Shown: positions 34,466 through 45,355 of the stretch, in pieces
Position numbering within the stretch: position 1 is the first letter of the stretch
How the letters are laid out: each line of letters starts with the position of its first letter
Origin: DATBRG01 sp036560445
GTDB lineage: Bacteria; Pseudomonadota; Gammaproteobacteria; Burkholderiales; Methylophilaceae
Reading direction: 5' to 3'
DNA length: 64,000 nt
NCBI GenBank assembly: GCA_036560445.1
Contig: DATBRG010000019.1
Span: 30,250-94,249, forward strand
Position numbers and translations under genes: made by a program
Notes under the pieces: generated by a model
Database searches by the model: none
The model's input: only the letters and a program-made list of their open reading frames with translations
What the model was told of the DNA's origin: nothing

Positions 34466-36535
34466 ATGAAAAAATATCTTAAACCACTGATATGGCTAAT
34501 TTTGGCTGTGCTTGGTGCAGCTGCACTTGGCGGCATAGCCCTGCACCGTGGTGAAAGCATTAATGCACTGTGGTTCATCACCGCGGCAGCCTGCGTTTAT
34601 GCACTTGCCTATCGTTTCTACGCGGCATGGATAGCCGCCAAGGTACTAGTGATTGATGAGACCCGCGCTACCCCGGCTGAACGGTTGGATAATGGTCGCG
34701 ACTTTATCCCCACCAACAAGTGGATTGTCTTTGGACATCACTTTGCTGCGATTGCCGGCCCTGGCCCCCTGGTTGGTCCGACGCTAGCGGCTCAATTTGG
34801 CTATTTGCCAGGCACCCTGTGGATATTGATAGGTGCCGTACTGGGCGGTGCCGTGCAGGATATGGTGACGTTGTTCCTCTCAACCCGCCGTGATGCCAAA
34901 AGCCTGGGCCAGATGGCACGTGACGAGCTTGGGCCCATCGGTGGTGCGGCAGCGTTGATAGGTACCTTTGCCATCATGATTATTCTTATTGCTGTGCTCG
35001 GGCTGGTGGTTGTTAACGCCATGAAGCACAGCCCGTGGGCCACTTCTACCGTGGCAGCGACCATCCCGATTGCGATGATAGTTGGTCTTTACATGCGTAA
35101 CTTTCGCCCTGGACAGGTACTGGAAGCGTCGGCACTCGGTGTTGCCTTATTATTACTGGCTGTCGTAGGTGGTGGCTGGGTAGATCATCACGCAAGCCTG
35201 CGCGGCTTGTTCGACCACGAGGGGTTGACGTTGGCTTGGTGGATCATCGGTTATGGTTTTGCTGCTGCGATTCTGCCGGTCTGGTTGTTACTGGCGCCGC
35301 GCGATTACCTCTCCACCTTCATGAAACTCGGTACGGTAATCCTACTCGCCATTGCCATCGTGATGTTGCAGCCGCATGTGAAGATGCCAGCGCTCACGCA
35401 GTTTACTGACGGCACCGGCCCTATCTTCGGCGGCAAACTGTTTCCGTTTGTATTTATTACCATCGCCTGCGGCGCTATCTCTGGCTTCCATGCGCTGATT
35501 GCCTCTGGCACCACACCCAAGCTATTAGCTAATGAGCGCGATATTCGCATGATAGGTTACGGCGGTATGTTGCTGGAATCGTTCGTTGCCATCATGGCGA
35601 TGATTGCCGCTACCGTACTTGACCCCGGTGTATTCTTTGCCATCAATAGTCCGGCGGGTATTGTTGGCAAAGAGGCAGTGGATGCAGTTGCCAAGATTTC
35701 TTCATGGGGCTTCCCCGTGACAGTAGAGCAGATGCAGATTCTGGCCAAGCAAATGGGTGAGGCTACGTTGTTTGCCCGTACGGGTGGAGCCCCATCATTG
35801 GCGGTGGGTATGGCTAGCATCTTTGGTAGTGCCTTCGGCCAAAGCCTTCTGGCACTGTGGTACCACTTTGCCATCATGTTTGAAGCCATATTTATCCTTA
35901 CCACACTGGATGCCGGTACGCGCGTCGGTCGTTTTATGTTGCAGGATATGTTAGGTAACATCTGGCCTAAACTGGCGCAGACCTCCTGGATGCCATCGGT
36001 GTTATTGACCAGTGGCCTAGTGGTGGCTGGCTGGGGTTATTTTCTTTACATCGGGGTCATTGATCCGAATGGTGGGGTGAATATCCTGTGGCCACTGTTC
36101 GGCATCGCCAACCAAATGCTGGCGGCCATCGCTTTGTGTGTGGCGACGGGCATCCTGATCAAGTCTGGCAAACTCCAGCATGTTTGGATTACCGGATTGC
36201 CATTGGCATGGCTCGTCACTATCACCACTACGGCAGCCTGGGAAAAGATCGCCAGTAGCGATACGCGCGTCGGCTTCTTTGCTGCTGCTAATGACATGGC
36301 AAGCAAACTCGCTGCTGGTAGCCTGCCGCCAGAAAAGGCGGCAGTAGCACCTCAGCTTATTTTCAACCAGCATTTAGATGCCTGGCTTACACTGTTCTTT
36401 GTAATTGTATTGTGGACGGTGATTTTCGATATGTTACGTGTTTGCAGCCGTCATCTGGCCAGTAAGCCGGTGCCGCCATTGACCGAATCGCCGCATATTC
36501 CAAGCCGTCTGGTGGAAGATTGGGTGAGGGATTAA
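34466..36535 (+). CDS. cstA: CstA carbon-starvation family transporter
   Basis: A 689-residue inner-membrane protein with about 16 hydrophobic helices. Conserved CstA stretches include FGHHFAAIAGPGPLVGPTLAAQFGYLPG near residue 90 and ISGFHALIASGTTPK near 340. Family members import peptides or pyruvate. Its stop is followed directly by the small ybdD-like gene, the usual partner. The region upstream diverges from the peroxidase gene. Confidence 0.93.
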   Translation: MKKYLKPLIWLILAVLGAAALGGIALHRGESINALWFITAAACVYALAYRFYAAWIAAKVLVIDETRATPAERLDNGRDFIPTNKWIVFGHHFAAIAGPGPLVGPTLAAQFGYLPGTLWILIGAVLGGAVQDMVTLFLSTRRDAKSLGQMARDELGPIGGAAALIGTFAIMIILIAVLGLVVVNAMKHSPWATSTVAATIPIAMIVGLYMRNFRPGQVLEASALGVALLLLAVVGGGWVDHHASLRGLFDHEGLTLAWWIIGYGFAAAILPVWLLLAPRDYLSTFMKLGTVILLAIAIVMLQPHVKMPALTQFTDGTGPIFGGKLFPFVFITIACGAISGFHALIASGTTPKLLANERDIRMIGYGGMLLESFVAIMAMIAATVLDPGVFFAINSPAGIVGKEAVDAVAKISSWGFPVTVEQMQILAKQMGEATLFARTGGAPSLAVGMASIFGSAFGQSLLALWYHFAIMFEAIFILTTLDAGTRVGRFMLQDMLGNIWPKLAQTSWMPSVLLTSGLVVAGWGYFLYIGVIDPNGGVNILWPLFGIANQMLAAIALCVATGILIKSGKLQHVWITGLPLAWLVTITTTAAWEKIASSDTRVGFFAAANDMASKLAAGSLPPEKAAVAPQLIFNQHLDAWLTLFFVIVLWTVIFDMLRVCSRHLASKPVPPLTESPHIPSRLVEDWVRD

Positions 36536-36715
36536 ATGTTAACCAAACTAAAATCAATCTGGCGTGGCATACGCCGTCTTTCAGGCGATGATGCCTATGA
36601 GCGCTATCTTGTGCAATACGCCGAGCATGGGCACGAAGGGCCGCCACTTAGCAAAGAAGAGTTTTTCAAGGAGTGGCAGGACGGCAAGTGGAAAGGCGTC
36701 AAGCGCTGCTGTTAG
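36536..36715 (+). CDS. YbdD/YjiX family small protein (CstA partner)
   Basis: A 59-residue protein starting on the ATG next to the cstA stop codon. It reads MLTKLKSIWRGIRRLSGDD, then YERYLVQ, LSKEEFFKEW and a GVKRCC terminus, the signature of the YbdD/YjiX (DUF466) family that accompanies CstA and BtsT transporters and is needed for pyruvate uptake in enterobacteria. The zero-base gap indicates translational coupling. Its short length makes it easy to miss. Confidence 0.92.
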   Translation: MLTKLKSIWRGIRRLSGDDAYERYLVQYAEHGHEGPPLSKEEFFKEWQDGKWKGVKRCC

Positions 36716-36728
36716 CGCTGGCCCTGGT

Positions 36729-37334
36729 TCAGGCCTCTATCAAACTATACAGTAATGGGGCGAGTGCGGTCGGTGGATTGATGATCTTCAACGCGGCCTG
36801 GCGGCCTTGTGGAGACATCTTATTCAACGTTTTGCGCAGGATATCGATAAACTTTGCCTCGTCATAGCCCTGATGCGACGAGACAAATTCCTCGAGATAG
36901 CTTTCGAGAAATACCAATACCACAACGTCTTCCAGCATCTGCACTTCGGGGTCGGTTTTCAGCCCCTCCTTACGAATTAATGAACAAACCCGGACGATAG
37001 CGGCATTGTCATAGCCCGCCTCTTGCAGCACCGCTTCAGCGGTTTCTGCGTGAAAGTTCCTCAAGGCTACGCGCCATTGATGGTAGCCGGGCTTGGTCAT
37101 GGGATAGCTCGTACGTGCGATCTTCCAGCGCTGGATGTGCTGGCACCTGACAGCCAGTTGCAGGGCTTCGGAGGCTTCTGCTGTGTAGCGCTTCAGCATC
37201 TCGCTCATGCGGTCTGCATAGAGTAATTCCTTGGCGTACGTTTTCCCGGCCACAACTTCATGGTTGGGGTCTTCTGCATTCAATTCATCAAAACGTGCAA
37301 TGGCCTGGTTGAAGCGGTTCTGGTTTGCAATCAT
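36729..37334 (-). CDS. DUF4202 domain protein
   Basis: A 201-residue cytoplasmic protein of the DUF4202 family, recognisable by CQHIQRWKIARTSYP with GYHQWRVALRNFHAE. The conserved His and Arg residues suggest a metal-binding all-helical hydrolase-like fold, but no function is established. The start is the ATG giving MIANQNRFNQ; an upstream ATG at 37415 would overlap lgt by 67 bases. It follows lgt by 14 bases on the same strand, and converges on the YbdD-like gene. Confidence 0.8.
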   Translation of the reverse strand: MIANQNRFNQAIARFDELNAEDPNHEVVAGKTYAKELLYADRMSEMLKRYTAEASEALQLAVRCQHIQRWKIARTSYPMTKPGYHQWRVALRNFHAETAEAVLQEAGYDNAAIVRVCSLIRKEGLKTDPEVQMLEDVVVLVFLESYLEEFVSSHQGYDEAKFIDILRKTLNKMSPQGRQAALKIINPPTALAPLLYSLIEA

Positions 37335-37348
37335 TGCGATAGACCTGA

Positions 37349-38128
37349 TCAGGATTGTTTCTTGGCCATGGCCAGCATAGTTATGCCGACTAGTACCATG
37401 GGCAGGCTCAACCATTGCCCCATGCTCATGCCGAGCGCCAGGGTGCCCAGAAAACTGTCCGGCTCACGCGTGAATTCCACCAGGAACCTAAAGCTGCCGT
37501 AACCGATCAGGAACAATGCCGATACAGCCCCGACAGGGCGTGGTTTGCTGGAGTACCACCACAGCAGGCCGAATAGCACTATACCTTCGAGGCCAAACTC
37601 ATAAAGCTGGGAAGGGTGACGCGCCACATTATCTACTTTTGGGAATACCATGCCCCAGGGCACGTCAGTTGCGCGGCCCCACAGTTCTCCGTTGATGAAG
37701 TTTCCCATGCGTCCGGCACCCAAGCCTATAGGCACCATGGGAGCAACGAAATCCATGATGCTGAGCCAGCGTTTGCCAGTCTTGCGAGAAAACCACGCCA
37801 TGGCAATCAGTACGCCGAGAAAGCCGCCATGGAATGACATCCCGCCTTGCCATAGTGCAAAGGTTTCCAGCGGATGATGGATGAAATAGCCAGGCTGGTA
37901 GAACAGCACGTAGCCCAAGCGGCCGCCTAGAATAACGCCTAGCGCTCCGTAAAACAGGATGTCGTCTACATCGCTCTCTTGCCAGCCGGTCTGCGGGCCA
38001 TGTTTGGCGCGCCATTTGCCTAGCCACAAAAAAGCCAGGAAACCAGTCAGGTACATCAGGCCATACCAGTGGATGCCCAATGGGCCAAGGTGTATTGCAA
38101 CGGGATCGAATTGTGGGTGTACGAGCAT
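37349..38128 (-). CDS. lgt: Prolipoprotein diacylglyceryl transferase
   Basis: A 259-residue inner-membrane enzyme that attaches diacylglycerol to the lipobox cysteine of prolipoproteins. It has about seven hydrophobic helices and the Lgt signature [16 protein letters not shown] near residue 140, with [10 protein letters not shown] earlier. It is divergent from ilvD, an arrangement seen in related genomes. Confidence 0.96.
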   Translation of the reverse strand: MLVHPQFDPVAIHLGPLGIHWYGLMYLTGFLAFLWLGKWRAKHGPQTGWQESDVDDILFYGALGVILGGRLGYVLFYQPGYFIHHPLETFALWQGGMSFHGGFLGVLIAMAWFSRKTGKRWLSIMDFVAPMVPIGLGAGRMGNFINGELWGRATDVPWGMVFPKVDNVARHPSQLYEFGLEGIVLFGLLWWYSSKPRPVGAVSALFLIGYGSFRFLVEFTREPDSFLGTLALGMSMGQWLSLPMVLVGITMLAMAKKQS

Positions 38129-38214
38129 GTTGGAGACAGTTTTGAATAATGGAGTAAAATACTCAGATTATACGTACATTTTCTGTTTGGCTTTGTTTCT
38201 GATTAGAGGTCGTT

Positions 38215-40065
38215 ATGCCTGAATACCGTTCCCGAACTACCACCCATGGCCGCAATATGGCCGGCGCAAGAGCCTTATGGCGCGCCACTGGCATGAAGGA
38301 TGAGGATTTTACCAAACCAATTATTGCTATCTCCAATTCCTTTACCCAGTTCGTACCTGGCCATGTACACCTGAAAGACTTGGGCCAGTTGGTGGCGCGT
38401 GAGATCGAGCGTGCTGGCGGTGTCGCCAAGGAGTTCAACACGATTGCCGTGGATGATGGTATCGCCATGGGACATGGCGGCATGCTGTATTCACTGCCAA
38501 GTCGTGACTTGATTGCCGATAGCGTTGAATACATGGTCAACGCTCACTGTGCAGATGCGTTGGTATGTATCTCCAACTGTGACAAGATCACCCCTGGTAT
38601 GTTAATGGCAGCGTTGCGTCTGAATATCCCGACCGTGTTTGTTTCCGGCGGCCCGATGGAGGCTGGTAAGGTTAATTGGCAAGGCAACACGCACAAGCTG
38701 GACCTGGTCGATGCCATGGTAGCTGGCGCCGATAGCAAGGTTTCAGATGCTGAGTCTGATGCCATCGAGCGCTCTGCCTGCCCTACCTGTGGTTCCTGTT
38801 CTGGCATGTTTACCGCAAATTCCATGAATTGCCTGACTGAGGCTTTGGGTTTGAGCTTGCCAGGTAACGGCAGCACGCTGGCTACGCATGGCGCGCGTAA
38901 GGAGTTGTTCCTCAAGGCCGGTCGTTTAATCGTGGACCTGGCCAAACGCCATTATGAACAGGATGATTACTCAGTATTGCCCCGTTCCATAGCTACTATG
39001 CAAGCATTCGAAAATGCCATGAGTCTGGATGTGGCCATGGGCGGCTCAACCAATACCGTGTTGCATTTACTGGCGGCTGCACACGAGGCTGGTGTGGACT
39101 TCACTATGAAGGATATTGATCGCATTTCACGTCATGTCCCGTGCGTGTGCAAGGTTGCCCCGGCTACCGCCAAGTATCACATGGAAGACGTGCACCGTGC
39201 TGGCGGTGTCATGGGCATATTGGGTGAGCTCGATCGTGCCGGCCTGATTCACCATGATGCGCATACCGTGCATAGCCCAACCATGGGCGATGCGCTAGCC
39301 AAATATGATATCAAGGTCACCACGGACGAAGATGTGAAGAAGTTCTACCGCGCTGCACCAGGTGGTATCTCTACTACCATTGCGTTCAGCCAATCGATGC
39401 TGTGGCCAGACCTAGATGATGACCGTGCCGAGGGCTGCATCCGCGACAAGGCTCACGCTTATTCGCAGGATGGCGGCCTTGCCGTGCTGTACGGCAATAT
39501 TGCAATGGATGGCTGCATCGTCAAAACGGCCGGTGTCGATGACAGTATTTTGAAGTTCACTGGCCGTGCACGTATCTTTGAGTCGCAGGATGCTGCCGTT
39601 GAAGGCATCCTCGCTGATAAGGTAGTTGCTGGGGATGTTGTCGTTATCCGTTATGAAGGCCCGCGCGGCGGTCCTGGTATGCAGGAGATGCTCTATCCTA
39701 CCAGCTATCTGAAATCCAAGGATTTGGGTAAAGTGTGCGCGTTGCTGACTGATGGACGCTTCTCTGGCGGTACATCTGGTTTGAGTATAGGTCATGCCTC
39801 ACCGGAAGCTGCGGAGGGTGGCGCGATAGGCCTGGTGGAAGAGGGCGATAGTATAGAGATCGATATTCCTAATCGTACTATCCATCTGGCAGTTTCGGAT
39901 GAAGTATTGGCGCATCGACGTGCTGCCATGGAGGCCAAGGGTGATAAAGCCTGGAAACCAGTGGCACGTGAACGTGCAGTATCACCGGCCTTGCGCGCCT
40001 ACGCCGCGATGAGTACCTCTGCAGCACGCGGGGCAGTACGTGATGTCTCGCAAATAGAGAAATAA
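38215..40065 (+). CDS. ilvD: Dihydroxy-acid dehydratase
   Basis: Iron-sulfur lyase of valine, leucine and isoleucine synthesis, converting dihydroxy acids to 2-keto acids. The 616-residue length equals that of the enterobacterial enzyme. Cluster-associated cysteines occur in [12 protein letters not shown] and [38 protein letters not shown] is the C-terminal signature. The gene has its own promoter region opposite lgt. Confidence 0.97.
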   Translation: MPEYRSRTTTHGRNMAGARALWRATGMKDEDFTKPIIAISNSFTQFVPGHVHLKDLGQLVAREIERAGGVAKEFNTIAVDDGIAMGHGGMLYSLPSRDLIADSVEYMVNAHCADALVCISNCDKITPGMLMAALRLNIPTVFVSGGPMEAGKVNWQGNTHKLDLVDAMVAGADSKVSDAESDAIERSACPTCGSCSGMFTANSMNCLTEALGLSLPGNGSTLATHGARKELFLKAGRLIVDLAKRHYEQDDYSVLPRSIATMQAFENAMSLDVAMGGSTNTVLHLLAAAHEAGVDFTMKDIDRISRHVPCVCKVAPATAKYHMEDVHRAGGVMGILGELDRAGLIHHDAHTVHSPTMGDALAKYDIKVTTDEDVKKFYRAAPGGISTTIAFSQSMLWPDLDDDRAEGCIRDKAHAYSQDGGLAVLYGNIAMDGCIVKTAGVDDSILKFTGRARIFESQDAAVEGILADKVVAGDVVVIRYEGPRGGPGMQEMLYPTSYLKSKDLGKVCALLTDGRFSGGTSGLSIGHASPEAAEGGAIGLVEEGDSIEIDIPNRTIHLAVSDEVLAHRRAAMEAKGDKAWKPVARERAVSPALRAYAAMSTSAARGAVRDVSQIEK

Positions 40066-40108
40066 ACCAAATCACAAATTAGCGCCATCAACATTATCAA
40101 GGTGAACT

Positions 40109-41044
40109 ATGGGCACTCAAACCCTGCAAGCAAAACTATATGAAACTGCTGAAGATGCAGACCAATTAGTGCATCCTCACATCAAACTGACTGAGGACGC
40201 CAACGGCCTGCGCTTTATCGAGATCGACAATCCGCTGGCGACAGCCAAGATTGCACTGCAAGGGGCACATGTCATTCATTGGCAGCCCAAGACGGAAAAA
40301 CACCCAGTGTTATGGCTATCTGATCATGCGCGTTATGTGCCGGGCCGCTCCATCCGTGGCGGGGTGCCTATCTGTTGGCCATGGTTCGGTGCACATCCGA
40401 CGGATAGCACGCTTTGCCCACATGGTTTTGCACGTGTCATTCCGTGGCAATTGCTTGATTCAGACACCACAGATAGCGGCGCTACGCGCCTGGTACTGCA
40501 AATGATGGAAACGCCGGAAGCCAAGCGCCAGTTGTCTTACCCTTATGTGCTGACTATTACTATCACTATAGGCAAGCGCTTGAAGATCGATCTTGCTACC
40601 ACTAACAAGGCTGCTCACCCATTTATCATTGGTGAGGCGTATCACACTTATTTGAATATCAGCGATATCGCCAATATTCAAATTGCTGGGCTGCAGGATT
40701 GTGTCTACGCGGATAAGTTACTGGATTACTCCCGTAATGTGGAGCATGACACGCTGACATTTAATTCGGAGTTTGATCGCGTCTACCTTGATCATAGTGA
40801 CGACTGTATTTTGTACGATAGCGGCTATAATCGTAAGATCCGGGTTGCAAAATCAGGTAGTGACACTACTGTAGTATGGACCCCATGGGCAGACAAAGCT
40901 CATAAGACTGGTGATATGGGCAATGGGGATGAATGGCGCCACATGATTTGCATAGAATCGACCAATGCCATGGAAAACTCGGTGGTCATCAATCCTAACC
41001 GTACTCATGTTTTGAGTGCTGAATACAGCGTCGAGTCACTCTAG
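40109..41044 (+). CDS. D-hexose-6-phosphate mutarotase (YeaD-like)
   Basis: A 311-residue aldose-1-epimerase-fold enzyme interconverting anomers of glucose-6-phosphate-type sugars. Family landmarks are SIRGGVPICWPWFGAH, CPHGFARVIPW and, near the C-terminus, VVWTPWADKA with CIESTNA. It lies 43 bases downstream of ilvD on the same strand. In a methylotroph it would act on hexose phosphates of C1 assimilation, which is inference. Confidence 0.87.
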   Translation: MGTQTLQAKLYETAEDADQLVHPHIKLTEDANGLRFIEIDNPLATAKIALQGAHVIHWQPKTEKHPVLWLSDHARYVPGRSIRGGVPICWPWFGAHPTDSTLCPHGFARVIPWQLLDSDTTDSGATRLVLQMMETPEAKRQLSYPYVLTITITIGKRLKIDLATTNKAAHPFIIGEAYHTYLNISDIANIQIAGLQDCVYADKLLDYSRNVEHDTLTFNSEFDRVYLDHSDDCILYDSGYNRKIRVAKSGSDTTVVWTPWADKAHKTGDMGNGDEWRHMICIESTNAMENSVVINPNRTHVLSAEYSVESL

Positions 41045-41086
41045 TCGGTATTACCCACAACCAGTCTTTCAGCGGGGGTTGATCTC

Positions 41087-43111
41087 ATGTCGAATCGTCT
41101 TGCCAATGAGACCAGCCCTTATCTGCTGCAACATGCCGATAACCCGGTAGACTGGTACCCTTGGGGTGAAGAAGCCCTGAAACTTGCTCGTGAGCAGGAT
41201 AAACCCATCCTTCTGTCAGTTGGGTATTCGGCCTGTCACTGGTGCCATGTGATGGCACACGAGTCATTCGAGGACCCTGAAGTAGCGGCCTTGATGAATG
41301 AGCATTTCATCAATATCAAGGTCGATCGCGAAGAGCGTCCAGACATCGACCAGATATACCAGACTGCACATGGCATGTTATCCCAGGCTACCGGCGGCTG
41401 GCCGCTGACCATGTTTCTTACGCCGCAGCAGGAGCCATTCTTCAGCGGTACTTATTTTCCCAAAACACCACGTTATCAACTGCCTGGTTTCGGCAATCTC
41501 ATTTTACGTATTGCCGAGTTCTACCATGATCGCAAGGATGATTTAGCCGAGCAGAATCGCCAGCTGATGCAGGCTCTTGCTCGTACTGTTCCCGCCCCCA
41601 GCCAGCAATTGACAGCCAATACTGACACCATCCAACTTGGTTTTGAGCAACTGCGGGGCAGTTTTGATTTCGAACACGGCGGCTTTGGCCGTGCACCGAA
41701 ATTTCCTAATCCTGCTGATGTAGATTTCCTGCTGCGCCGGGTCGGCAATCAAGAGGCAAAGGCCATGGCTTTGCAGATGCTGCGCAGTATGGCGGCGGGA
41801 GGCATCTATGACCAGATCGGTGGTGGTTTCTGCCGCTACAGCGTCGATGAGCGCTGGAATATCCCCCACTTTGAGAAGATGCTGTATGACAATGGCCAGT
41901 TGCTTTGTCTCTACGCAGATGGCTGGCTGATAAGCAAAGACGGCATGTTTGAACGTGTCATGGAGGAGACGGTTAGCTGGCTCATGCGAGAAATGCGTTC
42001 GCCAGGAGGCGCTTTTTATTCCTCACTGGATGCAGATTCTCTGGATGAACATGGCCATAGTGAAGAGGGTAAGTTTTATGTCTGGCAGCCAGACGAAGTA
42101 AAGGCATTACTTAGCCCGGAGGAGTTTGTGGTAGCCGCAAGATGTTACGGCTTCGACCGCGCCGCTAATTTTGAGGGCCAAGCCTGGCATGCTTACCTGG
42201 CAGAAACCCCGGCTACAGAAGATGAGGCTTTGCTACAGAGTGCACGTAAGAAATTATTTGCAGCACGTGAAAAGCGCATACATCCGGGATTGGATGACAA
42301 GATACTCACTAGCTGGAACGCGCTTGTTATCAAAGGGCTAGCAAAAGCCGGGCGTGTGCTTGATAAACCGGAGTGGATTGTAGCTGCGCAACAGGCAGTG
42401 GATTTCATTCATGCCAAGCTCTGGGTTGATGGCCGCCTGCTCGCTACTTGCAAGGATGAAACTGCGCACCTGAATGCCTATCTTGATGACTATGCATTTT
42501 TGCTCGATGCATTGCTTGAGCTCATGCAGGCTGAATATCGACCACAGGATATGGTCTTTGCCGAAGACCTGGCAGAAGCCTTGCTGGAAGAGTTTGAGTC
42601 GGATGCTGGCGGCTTCTATTTTACTGGCCATCGGCATGAGACCTTGATCCATAGGCCTAAGCAGGGCTATGACAACGCCACGCCGAACGGCAACGGTATA
42701 TCTGCTGTTGCACTGCAACGTCTCGGGCATGTGCTGGGCGAGCCACGATATCTGCAGGCGGTGGAGCGGGCACTCAAGGCGTTTGATCAGGTGATGCAGC
42801 GTAGTCCCGCAGGTTGTCCTAGTCTGTTGGTCGCACTGGAAGAGTATATGCAAGCGCCCACTTTCGTTGTGCTGCGTGGGCCATCGGCCGAAGCTAAGTG
42901 CTGGCAGCAGGGCATACGACAGCATTATCAACCTGGCGTGATGTGCTTCTATTTGGCAGATAGCTTAAAAGATTTGCCCGCAACGTTGAATCATCCATCC
43001 TCGGCAAGTGTCAACGCTTATATATGCCAGGGCGTTAAATGTTTACCTCCGATAGCTGATCGCTCTCGTTTTCAAGAGGCGATGGCTTCTATGCAGAAAA
43101 ACATAATTTAG
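41087..43111 (+). CDS. DUF255 thioredoxin-domain protein (YyaL/SSP411 type)
   Basis: A 674-residue cytoplasmic protein. The N-terminal 160 residues are a thioredoxin-like domain with a CHWC redox motif ([18 protein letters not shown], then [10 protein letters not shown]); the remainder is a glycosidase-like alpha/alpha-barrel with motifs such as [28 protein letters not shown]. The family is widespread and its function is unknown. There is no signal peptide. It sits 42 bases after the mutarotase gene. Confidence 0.88.
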   Translation: MSNRLANETSPYLLQHADNPVDWYPWGEEALKLAREQDKPILLSVGYSACHWCHVMAHESFEDPEVAALMNEHFINIKVDREERPDIDQIYQTAHGMLSQATGGWPLTMFLTPQQEPFFSGTYFPKTPRYQLPGFGNLILRIAEFYHDRKDDLAEQNRQLMQALARTVPAPSQQLTANTDTIQLGFEQLRGSFDFEHGGFGRAPKFPNPADVDFLLRRVGNQEAKAMALQMLRSMAAGGIYDQIGGGFCRYSVDERWNIPHFEKMLYDNGQLLCLYADGWLISKDGMFERVMEETVSWLMREMRSPGGAFYSSLDADSLDEHGHSEEGKFYVWQPDEVKALLSPEEFVVAARCYGFDRAANFEGQAWHAYLAETPATEDEALLQSARKKLFAAREKRIHPGLDDKILTSWNALVIKGLAKAGRVLDKPEWIVAAQQAVDFIHAKLWVDGRLLATCKDETAHLNAYLDDYAFLLDALLELMQAEYRPQDMVFAEDLAEALLEEFESDAGGFYFTGHRHETLIHRPKQGYDNATPNGNGISAVALQRLGHVLGEPRYLQAVERALKAFDQVMQRSPAGCPSLLVALEEYMQAPTFVVLRGPSAEAKCWQQGIRQHYQPGVMCFYLADSLKDLPATLNHPSSASVNAYICQGVKCLPPIADRSRFQEAMASMQKNII

Positions 43112-43154
43112 CTATGATTGCATGGTAAGAGGAATATGGATGTAATAAGGAAAA

Positions 43155-43484
43155 ATGGTGAAATTCTCGCAATCAGTACTTGTTACGTTACTCTTTTTTA
43201 TCTCAGTAAGCTTTGCTCACGCAGAATCCGCCGCATATGAACTGGCGCAAAGATACGGGTGTATGGCATGCCACTCGGCTAAGGAGGAGTTGATAGGACC
43301 ATCCTTCAAAGCCATAGCGGATAAGTACAGGTCTGATGCAGACGCTAAAAATAAGCTTATCGCCAAGCTAAAAGCTGGTGGCAGTGGAGTCTGGGGCGTA
43401 AAAGTCCAACCAGCTTACCGAGATGAAATAAAAAATCAGCAGCACTATGGTGTATTGATAGATTGGGTGCTGTCGCAACATTAA
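43155..43484 (+). CDS. Small c-type cytochrome lacking the usual axial Met
   Basis: A 109-residue periplasmic protein with a signal peptide ending HAESA and one haem site CMACH. It resembles cytochrome c551/c552 (GPSFKAIADKY, AGGSGVWG), but where the neighbour and the family have an axial methionine after GVWG, this copy reads VKVQPAYRDE, placing Gln at that position. Either another residue ligates the haem or it is five-coordinate. It is 18 bases upstream of a normal paralogue, so the pair arose by tandem duplication. Confidence 0.87.
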   Translation: MVKFSQSVLVTLLFFISVSFAHAESAAYELAQRYGCMACHSAKEELIGPSFKAIADKYRSDADAKNKLIAKLKAGGSGVWGVKVQPAYRDEIKNQQHYGVLIDWVLSQH

Positions 43485-43502
43485 CTATAAGTTTTAGGAG
43501 AT

Positions 43503-43832
43503 ATGATGAGATACATTTTTGGAGTGCTTCTGATGTCGGGATTATCGGTTTTTGCTAGCCAAGCAATGGCAGATGCAAAAGCAGGTGAAGCAGTGGTTAA
43601 GAAAAGCGACTGTATGCTTTGCCATGCAGTTGATAAAGCAGTTGTTGGCCCGGCTTTCAAGGATGTTGCAGCCAAATACAAGGGTGCTGACAAAGCGACC
43701 ATCGCTAAGCTGGCAGCTAAGGTCAAGGCTGGTGGTAGCGGTGTATGGGGTCAAGCTGCGATGATTCCACATCCACAACTTAGCGATGCAGAACTACAGG
43801 ATGCAGTGACCTGGGTTCTGGCACAACACTAA
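43503..43832 (+). CDS. Cytochrome c551/c552-like protein
   Basis: A 109-residue class I cytochrome c. A signal peptide ends ASQAMADA; haem binding is by CMLCH and the axial Met is in GVWGQAAMIPHP. AVVGPAFKDVAAKYKG and the WVLAQH end match the c551/c552 group that shuttles electrons in the periplasm. A strong terminator follows. The partner enzyme is not identifiable here. Confidence 0.9.
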   Translation: MMRYIFGVLLMSGLSVFASQAMADAKAGEAVVKKSDCMLCHAVDKAVVGPAFKDVAAKYKGADKATIAKLAAKVKAGGSGVWGQAAMIPHPQLSDAELQDAVTWVLAQH

Positions 43833-43856
43833 TCCAGTCGATTAGTTTGTAGCCAT

Positions 43857-43886
43857 AAAAAAGCCAGCATTTATGCTGGCTTTTTT
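43857..43886. terminator. Bidirectional terminator between the cytochrome pair and the permease
   Basis: AAAAAAGCCAGCAT pairs with ATGCTGGCTTTTTT, giving a GC-rich hairpin with an A-tract and a T-tract, in the gap between convergent genes. It can serve both strands. Confidence 0.88.
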
Positions 43887-43906
43887 ATGTTCCGGCTATC
43901 TCAAAA

Positions 43907-45307
43907 CTAAACGGATTTCAGTTTGCTGTTATGCATGGAGTAGGCAAAGTAAACCACCACACCCACACACAGCCAGATAAGGAAGCGGTGCCAGGTTTCT
44001 GCGGGTAGAAAAGTGGTCAAAGCACCACAAGACAATATGCCCAGCACCGGTATCAGCGGGTTCCAAGGGTTCTTGAATGGTCGCTTGAGGTTGGGCTGGC
44101 GGATACGCAGTACGATGACGCCTACACAAACCATGATAAAACTCATTAGCGTCCCAATATTGACGGTCTCAGCTAGTTCACCTAAGGGGAAGAATCCAGC
44201 AACTAGGGAGATGACGAATCCACACAATAAGATGATGCGTACAGGTGTTTGCCGACTAGGGTCGATTTTCGAGAATATCGGCGATATCAGCCCATCACGG
44301 CTCATGGCATAAAGAATACGTGTCAGCCCGTACAGTAGCACCAGTAGTACGGTAATGAGCCCCGCCAGTACACCGGTAGCAACCAGTGTGGATGACCAGG
44401 TATAGCCGATCTTGGTTAGTGCATAGGCAACAGGCTGTGCCACATTCAGTTCGGTATAAGGCACGATGCCGGTTAATAGTCCAGATACCAGAATATAAAC
44501 CAGGGTACAGAACGAAAGCGAGGCAATCAGGCCAATCGGCAGATCCCGCTGTGGGTTCTTGGCCTCATCTGCCGCGGTGGATACCGCATCAAAACCAAAA
44601 TAGGCAAAGAATACTAGCGATGCGCCAGCGAATACGCCTATGGTTTTGCCGTTCTCTAGCGTGTCAAACCAACCATACGGCATAAACGGGTGCCAGTTCT
44701 CAGGGTGCACATTAAACGAAGCAATGGCGATGAAAATGACGATGGTGCTGAGCTTGATGGCGACAATGACATTGTTGAATTGAGAGCTTTGCTTAACACC
44801 GCTGATTAATAGCAGCGTCAATATCCAGATAATTGCAAAGGCTGGTAGATTGATAATACCGCCAAGCATAGGTGCCTTGGTAAGAGTTACGGGCAGGCTG
44901 ATATTAAAATTGGCTAGTGTGCCGATGAAATAGCCTGACCAACCATTAGCAACAGCTGCCGCTCCTACACCATATTCCAGTAGCAGAATCCAGCCCATCA
45001 TCCAGGCAATGAATTCACCAAATGCTGCGTAGCTGTAGCCGTAGGCGCTACCAGAGCCGCCCACCGATGCCGCCAGTTCTGCATAGGAGAATGCGGCAAA
45101 TCCTGAAGCGATACCCGCGAAAACAAACGACAACATCACTGCTGGCCCCGATTGGGTCGCAGCGGCGATACCGGTTAATACGAATATGCCGGTGCCTATT
45201 GCACAGCCTATCCCCAGCAATGCGAGGTCAAATGCAGTCAGGCATTTTTTCAGGCCACTGTTGGTATTGAGCTCTACAGGTTTGGTGCGGAAAAGTTGTG
45301 CAAGCAT
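43907..45307 (-). CDS. APC-family amino acid permease (YfnA/cationic type)
   Basis: A 466-residue inner-membrane transporter with about 12 helices. The GIGCAIGTGIFVLTG helix-1 motif and the FAYFGFDAVSTAADEAKNPQRDLP segment place it with the cationic amino-acid/YfnA branch of the APC superfamily. The amino acid moved is not evident. It lies 48 bases after hemF on the same strand and ends at a strong terminator. Confidence 0.88.
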   Translation of the reverse strand: MLAQLFRTKPVELNTNSGLKKCLTAFDLALLGIGCAIGTGIFVLTGIAAATQSGPAVMLSFVFAGIASGFAAFSYAELAASVGGSGSAYGYSYAAFGEFIAWMMGWILLLEYGVGAAAVANGWSGYFIGTLANFNISLPVTLTKAPMLGGIINLPAFAIIWILTLLLISGVKQSSQFNNVIVAIKLSTIVIFIAIASFNVHPENWHPFMPYGWFDTLENGKTIGVFAGASLVFFAYFGFDAVSTAADEAKNPQRDLPIGLIASLSFCTLVYILVSGLLTGIVPYTELNVAQPVAYALTKIGYTWSSTLVATGVLAGLITVLLVLLYGLTRILYAMSRDGLISPIFSKIDPSRQTPVRIILLCGFVISLVAGFFPLGELAETVNIGTLMSFIMVCVGVIVLRIRQPNLKRPFKNPWNPLIPVLGILSCGALTTFLPAETWHRFLIWLCVGVVVYFAYSMHNSKLKSV

Positions 45308-45355
45308 GGTTTCTCCCTATTTTTATTTAAGTATGCACGAATCACGCCAAAATAT

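Noticed and set aside
34279..34581. Upstream extension of the peroxidase gene to 34581
   Set aside because: The extension covers the divergent cstA start, shows no domain match, and a normal signal peptide begins at 34278.
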